DNA of 64,000 nucleotides, taken from positions 13,906,412 through 13,970,411 of the forward strand of contig CM043965.1 of assembly GCA_014529385.2 (NCBI GenBank), read 5' to 3'. Both the position numbers and the translations under genes were made by a program. The stretch comes from Adiantum capillus-veneris (lineage: Eukaryota; Streptophyta; Polypodiopsida; Polypodiales; Pteridaceae). Of this stretch, positions 33,028 to 43,251 are shown piece by piece; the stretch's first letter is position 1, and each line of letters opens with the position of its first letter. The notes under the pieces were generated by a model, which did no database searches, was not told the DNA's origin, and saw nothing but the letters and a program-made list of their open reading frames with translations.

Positions 33028-33329
33028 TGCGCTACGTAGAGCAAATATGGGCACGTAGAGCACGCCCTCTGTGTTGGATCTCACTACAAATAGAATATGT
33101 CGTCTCCTTGCACAAGCGACTAGACTCCATGATGCAAGATGCTAACAATTGTGCACGTGAAGTGGTAGATGGTGCCACCTCTCACCACAACTGATGTTAC
33201 TGCTGACGTAGATCATACTCTGAAAGAACTCACTTGGGGATCGGAGCACCTCTTCTTGGGGCCGAAGGAACCACAAAGGAAATGTAAAGTGAAACAGGGA
33301 AATGAGATGGCACCACCTCTCAAGGTTGC
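33028..33329. other. spacer without a recognisable gene
   Basis: About 300 bases with short frames only. A GGTGCCACCTCTCACCA-type word at about 33171 recurs as GGCACCACCTCTCAAGG at about 33310. I see no known domain. Confidence 0.4.
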
Positions 33330-33900
33330 CATACACCAACATAAAAGCTATCTAGGCGCTCCAGCAGTCTCGCAACCCCTCTAAATCCCCATGAGTAGCA
33401 AAGAGATCCCTTACGGTGACCAAACGCCCAAATGTGCCAAGCATCCGTAGAGTGTCTCTAAAAGAAACCGTTCCCATGCCGGCTGCTCTAGAGGTGAAAT
33501 CGATGACTAACCCGGCGTGCATGCAGAACACCAATCCGCATCACACTCAATATTGTTGAAATCACCACTAATAACCCGAGCATCAACTAGAGGCAGAGAA
33601 GCACTCAAAACAGCCCAAAAAAGGGCACTCGCGTGGAGCATAGACCGAAAGGAATCCCTACCCGCTACCAAAGTGCCATGGTGTTTCATTGAGGCAAGCA
33701 AGCATGGACCAACAAAAATGCATACAACACAATTACGAGACAATTGTCCACTCGCCGGTTCCCAAAAGGTCCACGAACTAGCTTTCATGACATTCCCAAA
33801 AGGTGCAAAAATTTTAGGTTCCCCAATGAGCAAAACATCCACCTCACCAACAACATGTTTTTGTAAGTCTCGTCTCAAAAGCATCCTTCTAGATTATACC
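33330..33900 (-). pseudogene. LINE endonuclease fragment
   Basis: 33884-33507 is open for 125 codons: LLRRDLQKHVVGEVDVLLIG, SSWTFWEPASGQLSRNCVVC and then LPLVDARVISGDFNNIECDA. The xxGDFNxIExxxD block and the preceding VDVLL(I/L) strand are typical of the EEP endonuclease of L1-like LINEs. The catalytic Glu of the QE-K block appears as a changed IGEPKI. Further C-terminal sequence to 33330 is open in another frame (TLRMLGTFGRLVTVRDLFATH). RT does not follow, so this is a fragment. Confidence 0.75.
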
Positions 33901-34308
33901 AATCTAGATGTCTACAATCTGTTGGTGTTCCAAGGCATCACAATGTATAGCAATAGCAAAATCAATCGTCACAGGAACTCTGAACAACCTCAAAAGCAGA
34001 CATATCCAAACATGTAGGTAGGTCTCTCCAAGACCGTCTCCAAGCCCATAAGATACATAAGTCAGGAAGAAACCACATGATGCATGCATAGATCTGTTGT
34101 AAACCATCCTATACAGTACATACTTTGCATAAGACCAATTGATCACTATATCACTGTCAGAGGAGGTAACAAAAGATGCAATGACCACTAGCTCATGATC
34201 TGGTGGACACCTCGGCCCAGATCTAGAACACTTGCAATGCCATATACATGAACAAGGCACCTGTGGAGCAGAGAGATCACTAAGGTAGAAAGAGACGGGA
34301 CATCTAAG

Positions 34309-34350
<42 letters not shown>

Positions 34351-34468
34351 AGAAAAGGCTCTCCATGCTGATAACAAACTGCTCATACAAGTGACCAAGG
34401 GTGGTCCGCCATAGATCTGACATGCCCAATGGATAGACCCGAGGGACACACAATTGTCACTGCTACTG
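33901..34468. other. low-coding stretch with (GA)n microsatellite
   Basis: It contains a GA run at 34312-34347, which creates an artificial SLSLSL open frame on the minus strand. The part next to the endonuclease fragment probably belongs to the same LINE but carries no clear motif. Confidence 0.5.
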
Positions 34469-34920
34469 TCACGAGGACGTGGCAACTGTTAACTATGTCA
34501 CAAGGACGTGGCAACTACTACCCTTCATTGTTGGTTTCTTTCCAATGATTTTTGTTTTATTTTTGAGACCCTCTTTTTGACGTTGCAAATGGTCGAACAT
34601 TGTATGGCCAATTTGAACAATAGTTTCACCCGCAGACGAGGGAAGTTGCTCGGCACTAGAATTCGTATGGTAAGAGGGTGTCTAGGCTCAGTTCGAGATC
34701 ATGTAGGTCCCCCCGTCGGACTTAGCAAGTTGGTGGATACTAGGAAGTGAACTCAATAAAGGCACAAAGTCAAGGTGGGACCACCAAAAGAAAATACCCG
34801 ACAGTTTTGGATGCGGTCCCAATGGGGATAGATGGTCAGAAGACCAATGGGAGCCCAACGGAAGCAGCTCCTAAAAATTAGGAAACTGCTATTAGGGAAC
34901 ATTTTAGAACTCTGCCGCAA
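34469..34920 (+). repeat. repeat D, plus-strand copy
   Basis: The GTCACGAGGACGTGGCAA start is exactly complementary to 33009-33026. A second, slightly different start, GTCACAAGGACGTGGCAAC, follows 28 bases later at 34497. The body (TTGTATGGCCAATTTGAAC, GATAGATGGTCAGAAGACC) matches the minus-strand copy at 32580-33027. Confidence 0.65.
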
Positions 34921-35365
34921 AGTCGGGAGACTACCTGTCCCTGGGAGAAACTGGGACCGACTAGACAAATCCAGAGAGATGCCTCAATTCTAACAATCAC
35001 AACATGTATAACATAGCTGGATCCAAAAGGTCCATGACTCATTACTGTACCACACGCAGTAAACATAGAAACCATGTAATCCATGTGCATAAGCAACAAC
35101 ACTCATGTGTCCTTTGCTACATTTGGGAATACATCAACCTGTGAGCATACTACAAACCATCAAGCTAGTGACGTTGCCTCTTTGAGAGAGGCAAAACGGT
35201 CAAAGCTTGCACATCTAGAAGCAAGAGTGGGACACGTCTGCCTTGATGGAAATCTATAATCTGTCAACCACTGTGATGTGTATGATGTACAAATTGTAAA
35301 ACTGCCTTCTCTGTCCAAACTTCCTCCTATGTGAAAGGAAGGTAAAAAGACAAAAAGAGAGTTGA
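34921..35365. other. intergenic spacer
   Basis: Short frames only. I see no gene or repeat that I can name. Confidence 0.4.
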
Positions 35366-35603
35366 CTTCCATGGTAGTCGCCCACAAGACAATATAACCA
35401 TCAGCTCCATCATGCATAGTATTGACTAAATACCATGACATCCCCACTAACGTCGTCAGTGCCCAATAGTGGGTGTAGAACTAGGTACTAACATATGCTC
35501 CCCAACACAACATACACCACACGCACACACACATGAGCAAACATCAACACAAAGTTTAGCATACTAAGTTTCTCTCATGACTCCAAAGATCAAGGGCAGA
35601 CTT
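35366..35603. repeat. tandem unit T-E, copy 1 left part
   Basis: GGTAGTCGCCCACAAGACAA through CAAGGGCAGACTT matches 39816-40055 with a few changes. The copy resumes at 39571 after element E. Confidence 0.85.
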
Positions 35604-37280
35604 TGTCACAAGGCGGGCACCACGTGCTAATAGAAAAGAACAGACTGAACAGACTTTTAGGCTTTAGCACTTCAATAACAACTGAACTGAAAGAGAGGGA
35701 CGACACGCGACACAGAGTGGCGGAATTCCACCCCAAAGAGTATTGGCCCTAAACCTTGGCGCCCCTTTCGGTATTTCTTTATATTGCATCATCAAAGTAC
35801 AAGCCGGTACTCCAGACTCTGCACCTTCTCCAGGAAGCATGCCAGAGAATGAGCCCTAACCTCATATTTAAAGGCCCTTGGCCTAAAAAGCACTTTACAG
35901 TAAAAGCCTTCAAACTTAAAAGCTTCTAGTCCAAACGCAAAGCCAAAAAGCTGCCAGCTTAAATCACGGAAATCCGTATAGCTTGCCACGTCATCAGCCA
36001 ACACAAACTTTGGAAATCAGCCTACTGCCCTTAGGGTTACGGTTAGGGTTTTTGCAATTTTAGGGTTAGGGTTTTCAGAATTAGGGTTTGCAGGTTTTAG
36101 GGTTAGGGTTTCCAGAATTAGGGTTTTAGCAATTATTTTGTTTTTGTTTTGTTTTCGGAGTCGGGTAGGGCACGCCCAACCGCTCCCCTCATACACCAAA
36201 AAAGTATACAAGAAGGAGGACCAGGACTATGCACCCAGAAACCGAAGGCAAACGCTTTTGTCACTAGTTTCCTCTGGACAACGAGAGTCCAGAATTATCT
36301 ACACTCTTAGGGCCATGACTAATCCCTTGAGAGACCCACTCGCCACTTGGATTTAGGCGTGACAACAACCAAGTACCTCCGTTCAGAGGCCCAGGTATTG
36401 CGAGACTTGCTTCAGTCTTCCCTTTGGAGTTGCCTCCTCTAGGTAACTTATCGCTCACCTCACTAAACTGCCTTTGAAACCCGACGGTTTTCCCCTGGGA
36501 AATGCCATACCCGCTTGGAAGGGCGTCGGCTCACAGGTGGCGTCCGCTGAGGCTGGTAATGTCTCCCTTTTGCATTTCCCAACCCCTTTTAGGTGAAGTT
36601 GACCCCCTCGGGGGGGGGAATGGCACTTGGGTGCTCCCGTAGCTCATCTGACTTCGCTTCGTCATTTCCCCCGGAAGGGATCGGATTCAAATAGCAGCAT
36701 AGGAAGGGGAGCATTATCTCCTTATCCGCCAATGCAGAGCACCCAAGTACCGGGGTACAACTTACTTCGCCACAGGCACGTGCCCTGCAGTTCCGTCCCT
36801 CGAGTGCGAATCACGGCATACCCAAAAGGGCAGCCGCTTCCCGCAAGCCTCCCCACCAAGGAGGATAATGGTCCTTTCTTCAAGGTCCAACGAAGGGTCG
36901 AGTGCGTTGAAGGTGGAGTTGAATCGGTTTAGCCAACGCCCCCTAGAATCATCTGCCGCTGGACACCTCATCAGCAAATGCGAAAGCGAACGACCCTCTA
37001 ACTGAGAGCACAGCGTGCAAATGCTGTGTCCGCGCATGTAACTATCAGCCAGTTTAAGCCCACCTACTCTCGCGATTAGGGTTTCCAAAATTAGGGTTCC
37101 AAAATTAGGGTTTCTCGTAATTAGGGTTTTTGGCAAAAATTAGGGTAAGGGTTTTCTGCTCTCGGACAACCACGTCATCACTTTGAGACACTTCTTTTGT
37201 TGCTTGTTCTTCTTAGGGTTTAGGCCCCTCATCCGGTAGCTCCGTTCTTCAGTAGGTCGATACGTTAACAGTTTGTTACA
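35604..37280 (-). repeat. 3' LTR of element E, enlarged by an inserted LINE fragment
   Basis: It is 1677 bp long against 697 bp for its partner. The excess is a ~940-bp insertion at 36134-37073. The flanking LTR parts match 38874-39570 closely, including AATTAGGGTTT arrays at 36030-36128 and 37074-37150. Confidence 0.88.
36134..37073 (-). mobile_element. 5'-truncated LINE 3' end inserted in an LTR
   Basis: On the minus strand a frame at 37136-36762 includes CTLCSQLEGRSLSHLLMRC, a CxxC...HxxxxC zinc motif like the C-terminal knuckle of LINE ORF2 proteins. A 3' UTR follows, then an A-rich tail AAAACAAAACAAAAACAAAA at the left end. Possible target copies are GCAATTA (36129-36135) and GCGATTA (37072-37078), one mismatch. 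The paired LTR lacks this block, so it is a later insertion. Confidence 0.7.
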
Positions 37281-38860
37281 TCTCCCCTTCTTGAAAGAGA
37301 GTAATCGTCCGCGATTCCAACATATCTGCAAGACAACTCAAGTTAGTTCAAAAATTTCCGAGGGTCATTCCGAGGGACAATCAGTTTGCTCTTTTTATTA
37401 AGGAGTTGGCTTCCCCTTTCTGCTCTTTTGATCAAGGAGTTAGCTTCTCCTTTTTCCAGATCGGAACTCTTGATATTCCGGCGTAGTAAAATTAGCCATC
37501 ACACCTAGACCGTACTGATCTTCCACGGATGTCTTGATGCACTAAAATTACATACCCAGGCAATCTCATCCAATTAGGAATATTCAGTGGTTGGCAAATC
37601 ACAATGCAACACCAATGCTTACATATGCATGTTACAAGACATAGAAACATAAAGCCGCCGATGAACACTCCTCCCGCATAACCTAACAAGGTCCGGGCCG
37701 GGAGATATTCAACGACTCCCTCATCACTCCTCCCGCATAACCTAAAAAGGTCCAGGCCGGGAGATATAGAGGTCTTTTACAACCAAACGCCCCCCAGACC
37801 GCAAACTGCGTCGTTTGGAGGTGCTGAGAGTAACCACTGCTCAGACTTCTTAATACTCCTCCTGCATAACCATCCAAGTCCGGGCCGGGAGTCACAACAA
37901 TAATTATTTTACAAGCATACAACCAAACGCTCTCAAGGCATCAGCCTGCGTCATTCGGAGGTTTTCAAACATACAACGAAACGCTCCCCAAGCATCGGCC
38001 TGCGTCATTCCGAGATTCAAACAATACCAAAACAGTATTTCTCACTTCTCAACCCGGGAGTAAAATCACCAATTATTGAAACCAGAGTCAAACAATTCAA
38101 ATCGGCACCAAAACAAGTTCAAAACAGATACCATCCATTTCAAACAAATTCCAAATAGGATCACCAAACAAGATCAAGCAGAACTCAAACTTAAAAAACA
38201 ATCTTGACATCAGTCGAGCTCGAAAAGTCGACTGACTTTCCATCTTGAAACCTGCACCAAAAATTAGGGTTAGATTTCTTCCATAAGGTCGTAGCCGAGG
38301 ACACCATGGTCTATTAGCTCTTAGACAAACAGTGTTTCTTTGGCAGCGATGGTAGTCCCAAGATAGCAATCGCACTGAACCTCCAAGGTTATCTATTCGT
38401 GAAGAGACATCTACTGAGGGATGTCCAGGAATTTCAAGATATAATCTGCTAGGGTTTCCATGGCAAGCATTTTAGGATACCCCACTCTGCCAGAAGTTGC
38501 ACTCCGAAGGAAGATGTCCAAAACCATATAACTTCGGGCAAAATTTTCTTGAAAGCTTGCCAAGTACTTGGAATATGCTGCTTGGTAGCTATGGACATCA
38601 ACACATGGCACTGCTTCTGAGAAAAAAAACAATGACTTGAAACAAATCTGGATCCTTCTCTTGCAAGTGATCTTAATTGGCTTATGCCCTGTAAGACACT
38701 ACGGTGAACACGGGAGCGCCCCTGATGCGCGATGAAGTAAGGGTGGGAGTGACATAAGCCCGGGTTGGAGGGCGAAGATACCTCAAATAAAATAAATTTC
38801 CAAAAGCTCTGTCTGCTCTTTCGTGGGACTAGTATGCTTTCAGAAAAGCACACGCCTAAT
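37281..38860 (-). other. interior of element E
   Basis: On the minus strand CAAGAAGGGGAGA next to the 3' LTR is the polypurine tract. The rest holds hairpin-like repeats (37670-38020) and, near the PBS, frames of 73 and 134 codons (38411-38853) without a domain I recognise. In size and emptiness it fits a LARD. Confidence 0.7.
37670..38020. repeat. short GC-rich repeats inside element E
   Basis: CTCCTCCCGCATAACC ... GTCC(A/G)GGCCGGGAG occurs three times (about 37670-37703, 37728-37763, 37856-37891). An ACCAAACGCxCC...CGTxxTTxxGAG unit also occurs three times (37785, 37921 and 37977 onward). Each pairs CTCC(T)CCCG with CGGGAG or AACG with CGTT, so each can fold into a hairpin. Confidence 0.7.
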
Positions 38861-38872
38861 GCTCTGATACCA
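38861..38872 (-). other. primer binding site of element E, initiator tRNA-Met
   Basis: The minus strand reads TGGTATCAGAGC, one base inside the LTR. Confidence 0.9.
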
Positions 38873-38873
38873 C

Positions 38874-39570
38874 TGTCACAAGGCGGGCACCACGTGCCAA
38901 TAGAAAAGAACAGACTGAATAGACTTTTAGCACTTCAATAACAACTGAACTGAAAGAGAGGGACGACACGCGACACAGAGTGGCGGAATTCCACCCCAGA
39001 GAGTATTGGCCTCAAACCTTGGCGCCCCTTTCGGTATTTCTTTATATTGCATCGTCAAAGTACAAGCCGGTACTCCAGACTCTGCACCTTCTCCAGGAAG
39101 CATGCCAGAGAATGAGCCCTAACCTCATATTTAAAGGCCCTTGGCCTAAAAAACAGTTTACAGTAAAAGCCTTCAAACTTAAAAGCTTCTGGTCCAAAAG
39201 CAAAGCCAAAAAGTTGCCAGCGTAAATCGCGGAAATCCGTAGAGCTTGCCACATCATCAGCCAGCGCAAAATTCGAAAATCAGCCTGTTGCCCTTAGGGT
39301 TAGGGTTAGGGTTTCTGCAGTTTTAGGGTTAGGGTTTTCAAAATTAGGGTTTGCAAGTTTTAGGGTTAGGGTTTCCAAAATTAGGGTTTCAGCAATTAGG
39401 GTTTGTGCAATTAGGGTTTCTAGCAAAAATTAGGGTTAGGGTTTTCTGCTCTCAGACAACTAGGTCATCACTTTGTGACACTTCTTCTGTTGCTTGTTCT
39501 TCTTAGGGTTTAGGCCCCTCAGCCGGTAGCTCCGTTCTTCAGTAGGTCGACACGTCAGCAGTTTGTTACA
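38874..39570 (-). repeat. 5' LTR of element E (697 bp)
   Basis: TGTCACAAGGCGGGCACC to GTTTGTTACA. At 39003-39043 it has the ATTGGCCTCAAACCTTGGCGC form of the shared module. At 39293-39447 it has eight or more AGGGTTT words (AAACCCTAA on the minus strand, i.e. in U3). Confidence 0.9.
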
Positions 39571-39815
39571 GACTCTGCCATAATGAAGCCTAAGCACTAA
39601 AAGACGCATTAAATCGAAAAAATTAGCACAAAAATGAGGTAGTTGATAGGGCATACGCACCACAAAAGATAGAAAGAAATAGCACAACATCAATTGGTCG
39701 TAATTCGGACGAAAACTTCACAATGTGAAATTTGCATGTCCGCTTACAACTAAAAAAATATACCTAGATGAATCCAAGATAAGCCCACATTCACCCTTGA
39801 AGGAAAGTGCAAGGT
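39571..39815. repeat. tandem unit T-E, copy 1 right part
   Basis: GACTCTGCCATAATGAAGCC through GAAAGAAATAGCACAA matches 40052-40164. The ~130 bases after it (to 39815) are absent from copy 2 because an F-type LTR follows there. Confidence 0.85.
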
Positions 39816-40164
39816 ATAGACCCAAGGTAGTCACCCACAAGACAATATAACCATCAGCTCCATCACGCATATTGACTAAATACCACGACATCCCCACTAA
39901 TGTTGTCAGTGCCCAATAGTGGGTGTAGAACTAGGTACTAACATATGCTACCCAACACAACACACACCACATGCACACACACATGAGCATACATCAACAC
40001 AAAGTTCAGCGTACTGAGTTTTTGTCATGACTCTGAAGATCAAGGGCAGACTCGGCCATAATAAGGCCTAGCACTTAGAGAAGCATTAAATCGAAAAAAT
40101 TAGCACAAAAATGAGGTAGTTGATACGGCATACGCACCACAAAAGATAGAAAGAAATAGCACAA
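39816..40164. repeat. tandem unit T-E, copy 2
   Basis: This is the second copy of the unit, starting GGTAGTCACCCACAAGACAA and reaching GAAATAGCACAA, where an F-type LTR (TGTCACGTGCACATC) begins at 40165. So each tandem copy was hit by a different LTR element. Confidence 0.85.
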
Positions 40165-40836
40165 TGTCACGTGCACATCTAACCCTATGTGTACGTGGAC
40201 AAGCTACTTCATGACATGAGTTCAGTTCAATTCAGTCAGGCTAGATTAGCAAGTGCTCTAGCACTTTTGTGAGTGTTCACAGACAGTGCATGTCCACTTA
40301 GAGTAGATGCATATCCTCTGGTTGCACACAACATGACCATCAGATTTCCATCAGAACCCATTAGGAGCATTTTTATAGTGCATAGACCTATTTTCCCTAT
40401 TATAGCCAATTTTCACTTATTATTTTTAAGTGACTTTTGTTGGGAACTAGGTAGGGCAATTTTACCAAGCAAGTACACAAGAAACCTAGCGCTAGCACTT
40501 TCTGGCAGAAGAGGCAACAGGAACACCTTGTTCAACAGGCATCTTCTCAGCAACATCCCCCCCACACCAAACCTAGCGTTTTGCAAACAGTAGGCCTAGC
40601 GTTTTTCTGCCATCACCAAGCCTTGGCGTTTTGCATTGCAGATCAGCCCCGGCGATAGCAAGACCACAACAAAACACCTAGCGTTTTTGCATCTGAACAG
40701 CATTCAGCCCTATTGTTTTTTATTTGCAGATTTTGCAAATCTACCGCAACAGAATCATCAGTTAGACTAGCGTTTTCAGTTTTCAGCATAGACATACCGC
40801 AATAGAAGTCCCGAACCTCGCAGATCTCACCTTCCA
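40165..40836 (+). repeat. partial F-type LTR, first copy
   Basis: It starts TGTCACGTGCACATCTAACC and follows the 5' LTR of element F, including six GCGTTTT-type modules, to CAGATCTCACCTTCCA. It is then cut by another LTR of the same family. Confidence 0.85.
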
Positions 40837-41484
40837 TGTCACGTGACACATCCCAACCCTATGTGTCCGTGGACAAGCTACACCATAGCACGGTTCCAGT
40901 CAGTTCAGTCAATTCCGTCAAGTCTAGATTAGCAGTGATCTGGCATTTTTGTGAGTCTATTCGTAGACCGTGCATGCCCAGTCACTTAGCATAGATGCAT
41001 ATCCTCCGGTTGCACACAGCATGATCATCGGAATTTCCATCAGAATCCGTTAGCATCAGCTAGGGGAATTTTCCGATGCATTTAGCTTATTTTCCTATTT
41101 ATTGGTATTTTCACTTACTATTTTTAAGTGACTTTCCAACAAAAGTAGGTAGGGCAATTTTGCTAAGTTAATATATAAGCAAACCCAAGTTAGCACTTTC
41201 TGACAGAAGAGGCAGCAGGAGCTTCCCGCTCAACAGGCAACTTCTCAGCAGTACCCCCCCTCAGCAGTAGACCCTCGCCATACCTCTCACGATCCCCTTG
41301 GCGTTTTCACTCACAGCAGATCCTCGCCATCAAGTCCCCCCTTCTGGCGCTTGTTTCCCCTTCAGATCAGCCCCTTCCTTAGCGTTTTTGATCACCACGA
41401 TCTGCCCCAAATCAGCGTTTTTACTAACGCTAGGACTGCAGCAGATCAACGTTTTTTGGAGCATAAAGACTAGCGTTTTTGGCA
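40837..41484 (+). repeat. partial F-type LTR, second copy
   Basis: It starts TGTCACGTGACACATCCC, inside the first copy at ACCTTCC|TGT. It runs through its own GCGTTTT array (41290-41480) and is broken off at about 41484, where LINE sequence begins. The missing 3' half is not found nearby. Confidence 0.8.
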
Positions 41485-43143
41485 AGAGAATTCGTTCTTG
41501 CGATTGGCATAGTCTATTGTGGCCAGGTGAGATTGTTCCCCCGAATGTGAATACCAGGCATTTGGGGTATCCAATTGGATGGAATGTCACTCACACTCAA
41601 AAAATGGATTGGGTTATGCAACGCTTGAATGTCATATTGCATTACTGGAAATTATCCACTTAGCCATGCATGTTCACTTGCAAATCGTTCAGAGTATCCT
41701 GATGGCTTATATTCAGTTCTTTTTGCCACTAATGCATTGGCCACGTCATTGTCTCGATTCTCATATGTCAACCATTTTGTCTCATTTGTGGCGAACTCAT
41801 GCTCACGCATGCATTTGATGTCGATGGAGAAGCATTGCACTCCTAAAACATTCTGGTGGTCTCAATATCTTGATCTTGCGCAGGCAAGTTCTTGCTAGGA
41901 AGGATATGTTGTTGTCTACACTTGCACAACAAATAAGTTTGCATACCTGGCTCAGCATGTTGTTACTTCCTCGTTTGGCCATTGTCAATCATCTATTTGG
42001 GAGGTTGTGTTTGGTAAGATGGAAGGAATGTGGTAAGATGGAAGGGCACATTCCTAGATGTCCTCTTGCTTCCACTTTAATCTCTGCTTGGAAAGAGGTT
42101 TCGATTCATCTATCATGGAATGCTCAGCGAGAAGGAAATTCGCTTCATTTGGAGAGTCTCAATTGGAGCCGAACATACTCTCTTACTTTGGTTGACCGTT
42201 CGCCTCGCCACGCATACTTTTTCTCTTGTCGCGGCATTCGTGTGGTTGAGGATGTGGTGGATGCAGCCAGATACACTTTTGAGTTTCCTTTTGCTGCTAA
42301 CCGTTTTGGATTGGGCATGCATTACCGTCAATTCCCAAGAGAACTTCAGCACATGCTGGTTGATTTTCACCAATTTCACCTTTGCCTGATGGTGATCGCA
42401 TGTCCGATTGGAACCTTCGGGAAATGCCTTTTCAAGATATTTCTCCCAGTCCAGTTTATGCTCTTCTCCTACCGCAACCTTAACAATTGTAATGCCCTTT
42501 GGCATATGCACAATTCTGATATCTAATGGAGGAAGCTTCTCTCCACCTTGTGGAAAAATCACTTGCCTTTGAAGGAGCGATTGTTTCTTTGACGTTGTTT
42601 GCTTGGAGTGCTCTTGGTGGGCAGTTTTCTTAGGGCACGTCGTATCCGCCCTTCTTGTGTCCGTTGCTCTACTGCGGAAAAAAATGTTTGCCACCTATTG
42701 TGGGATTGCTGCCTTACTAGAGATTTCCTTCGCCGCATATCGGCCTATATGCGGCTCCATTTTCCGACGATGGTTTTCCACAAGCCGTTTTGGGCATTTG
42801 GCATTTTCTCATCTACATTGCAACGATTCACGGTCTTCTTTAGGTGGGTCAGATATTGGGCTTATTGGACCCTGTGGCGCTAGCGTAATGGCTATATGTT
42901 CCATCGCATTGATGCAGATCCCTTCCCGTTTTTAAAGCTTTCTCTTGGGCAATCTTTACGGCTCACCTTGGAAGTTGGTGATATCACCGTAGAGATACAT
43001 CGGCTTTCTTATGAGTGTTTTTAGTCATATTGTACAGCCAAACACTTCTGTGTTCTTTCCCTTGTATATGATCTTTTCGGTGGGTTTTCCTCGCTTTGAG
43101 GTTTCCCACTAGTAAATTAATCAAACTGTTTTACAAAAAAAAA
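41485..43143 (+). pseudogene. fourth LINE: RT thumb and zf-RVT end, 3' half only
   Basis: In changing frames it gives RHLGYPIGWNVTHTQKMDW (RT thumb, 41545-41610). Later LPLKERLFLWRCLLGVLLVG is followed by PSCVRCSTAEKNVCHLLWDC, a well preserved zf-RVT knuckle (about 42650-42710), and a C-terminal tail to a stop near 43022. An A run at 43133-43143 may be its tail. The RT core and everything upstream are missing. Confidence 0.85.
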
Positions 43144-43251
43144 ATGTGTGTGTGTTGGGGGAGGGGGAGCAAGAGAGAGAATACAAGTTGAAAGAAGGGA
43201 CCCTTTCACTTAAAATCAGGTTCATAAGGAAGGACAGGTAAGATTACCCTT

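Larger units (their letters stand above)
35604..39570 (-). mobile_element. element E: non-autonomous LTR retrotransposon, minus strand
   Basis: The LTRs at 35604-37280 and 38874-39570 share TGTCACAAGGCGGGCACC and GTTTGTTACA ends. The target copies are GACTT and GACTC, a 5-bp duplication with one change. The PBS is initiator Met. The ~1.6 kb interior has no recognisable gag, RT or integrase, so it must be mobilised by another element (LARD type). It carries the 40-bp LTR module shared with A and B. Confidence 0.85.

Noticed and set aside
33904-34485. 193-codon minus-strand frame
   Set aside because: It includes an SLSLSL run made by a GA microsatellite and has no domain.
32580-34920. A DNA transposon with long terminal inverted repeats
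   Set aside because: No transposase and no target duplication found; the interior is a LINE endonuclease fragment. Kept only as an inverted repeat.
36030-39450. TTTAGGG-like arrays as a true or former telomere
   Set aside because: They are interrupted, occur at the same position in both LTRs of E and in A, and are part of the LTR sequence rather than a chromosome end.
42113-42694. 193-codon minus-strand frame
   Set aside because: Antisense shadow of the fourth LINE, whose plus strand carries the zf-RVT knuckle and thumb motifs.
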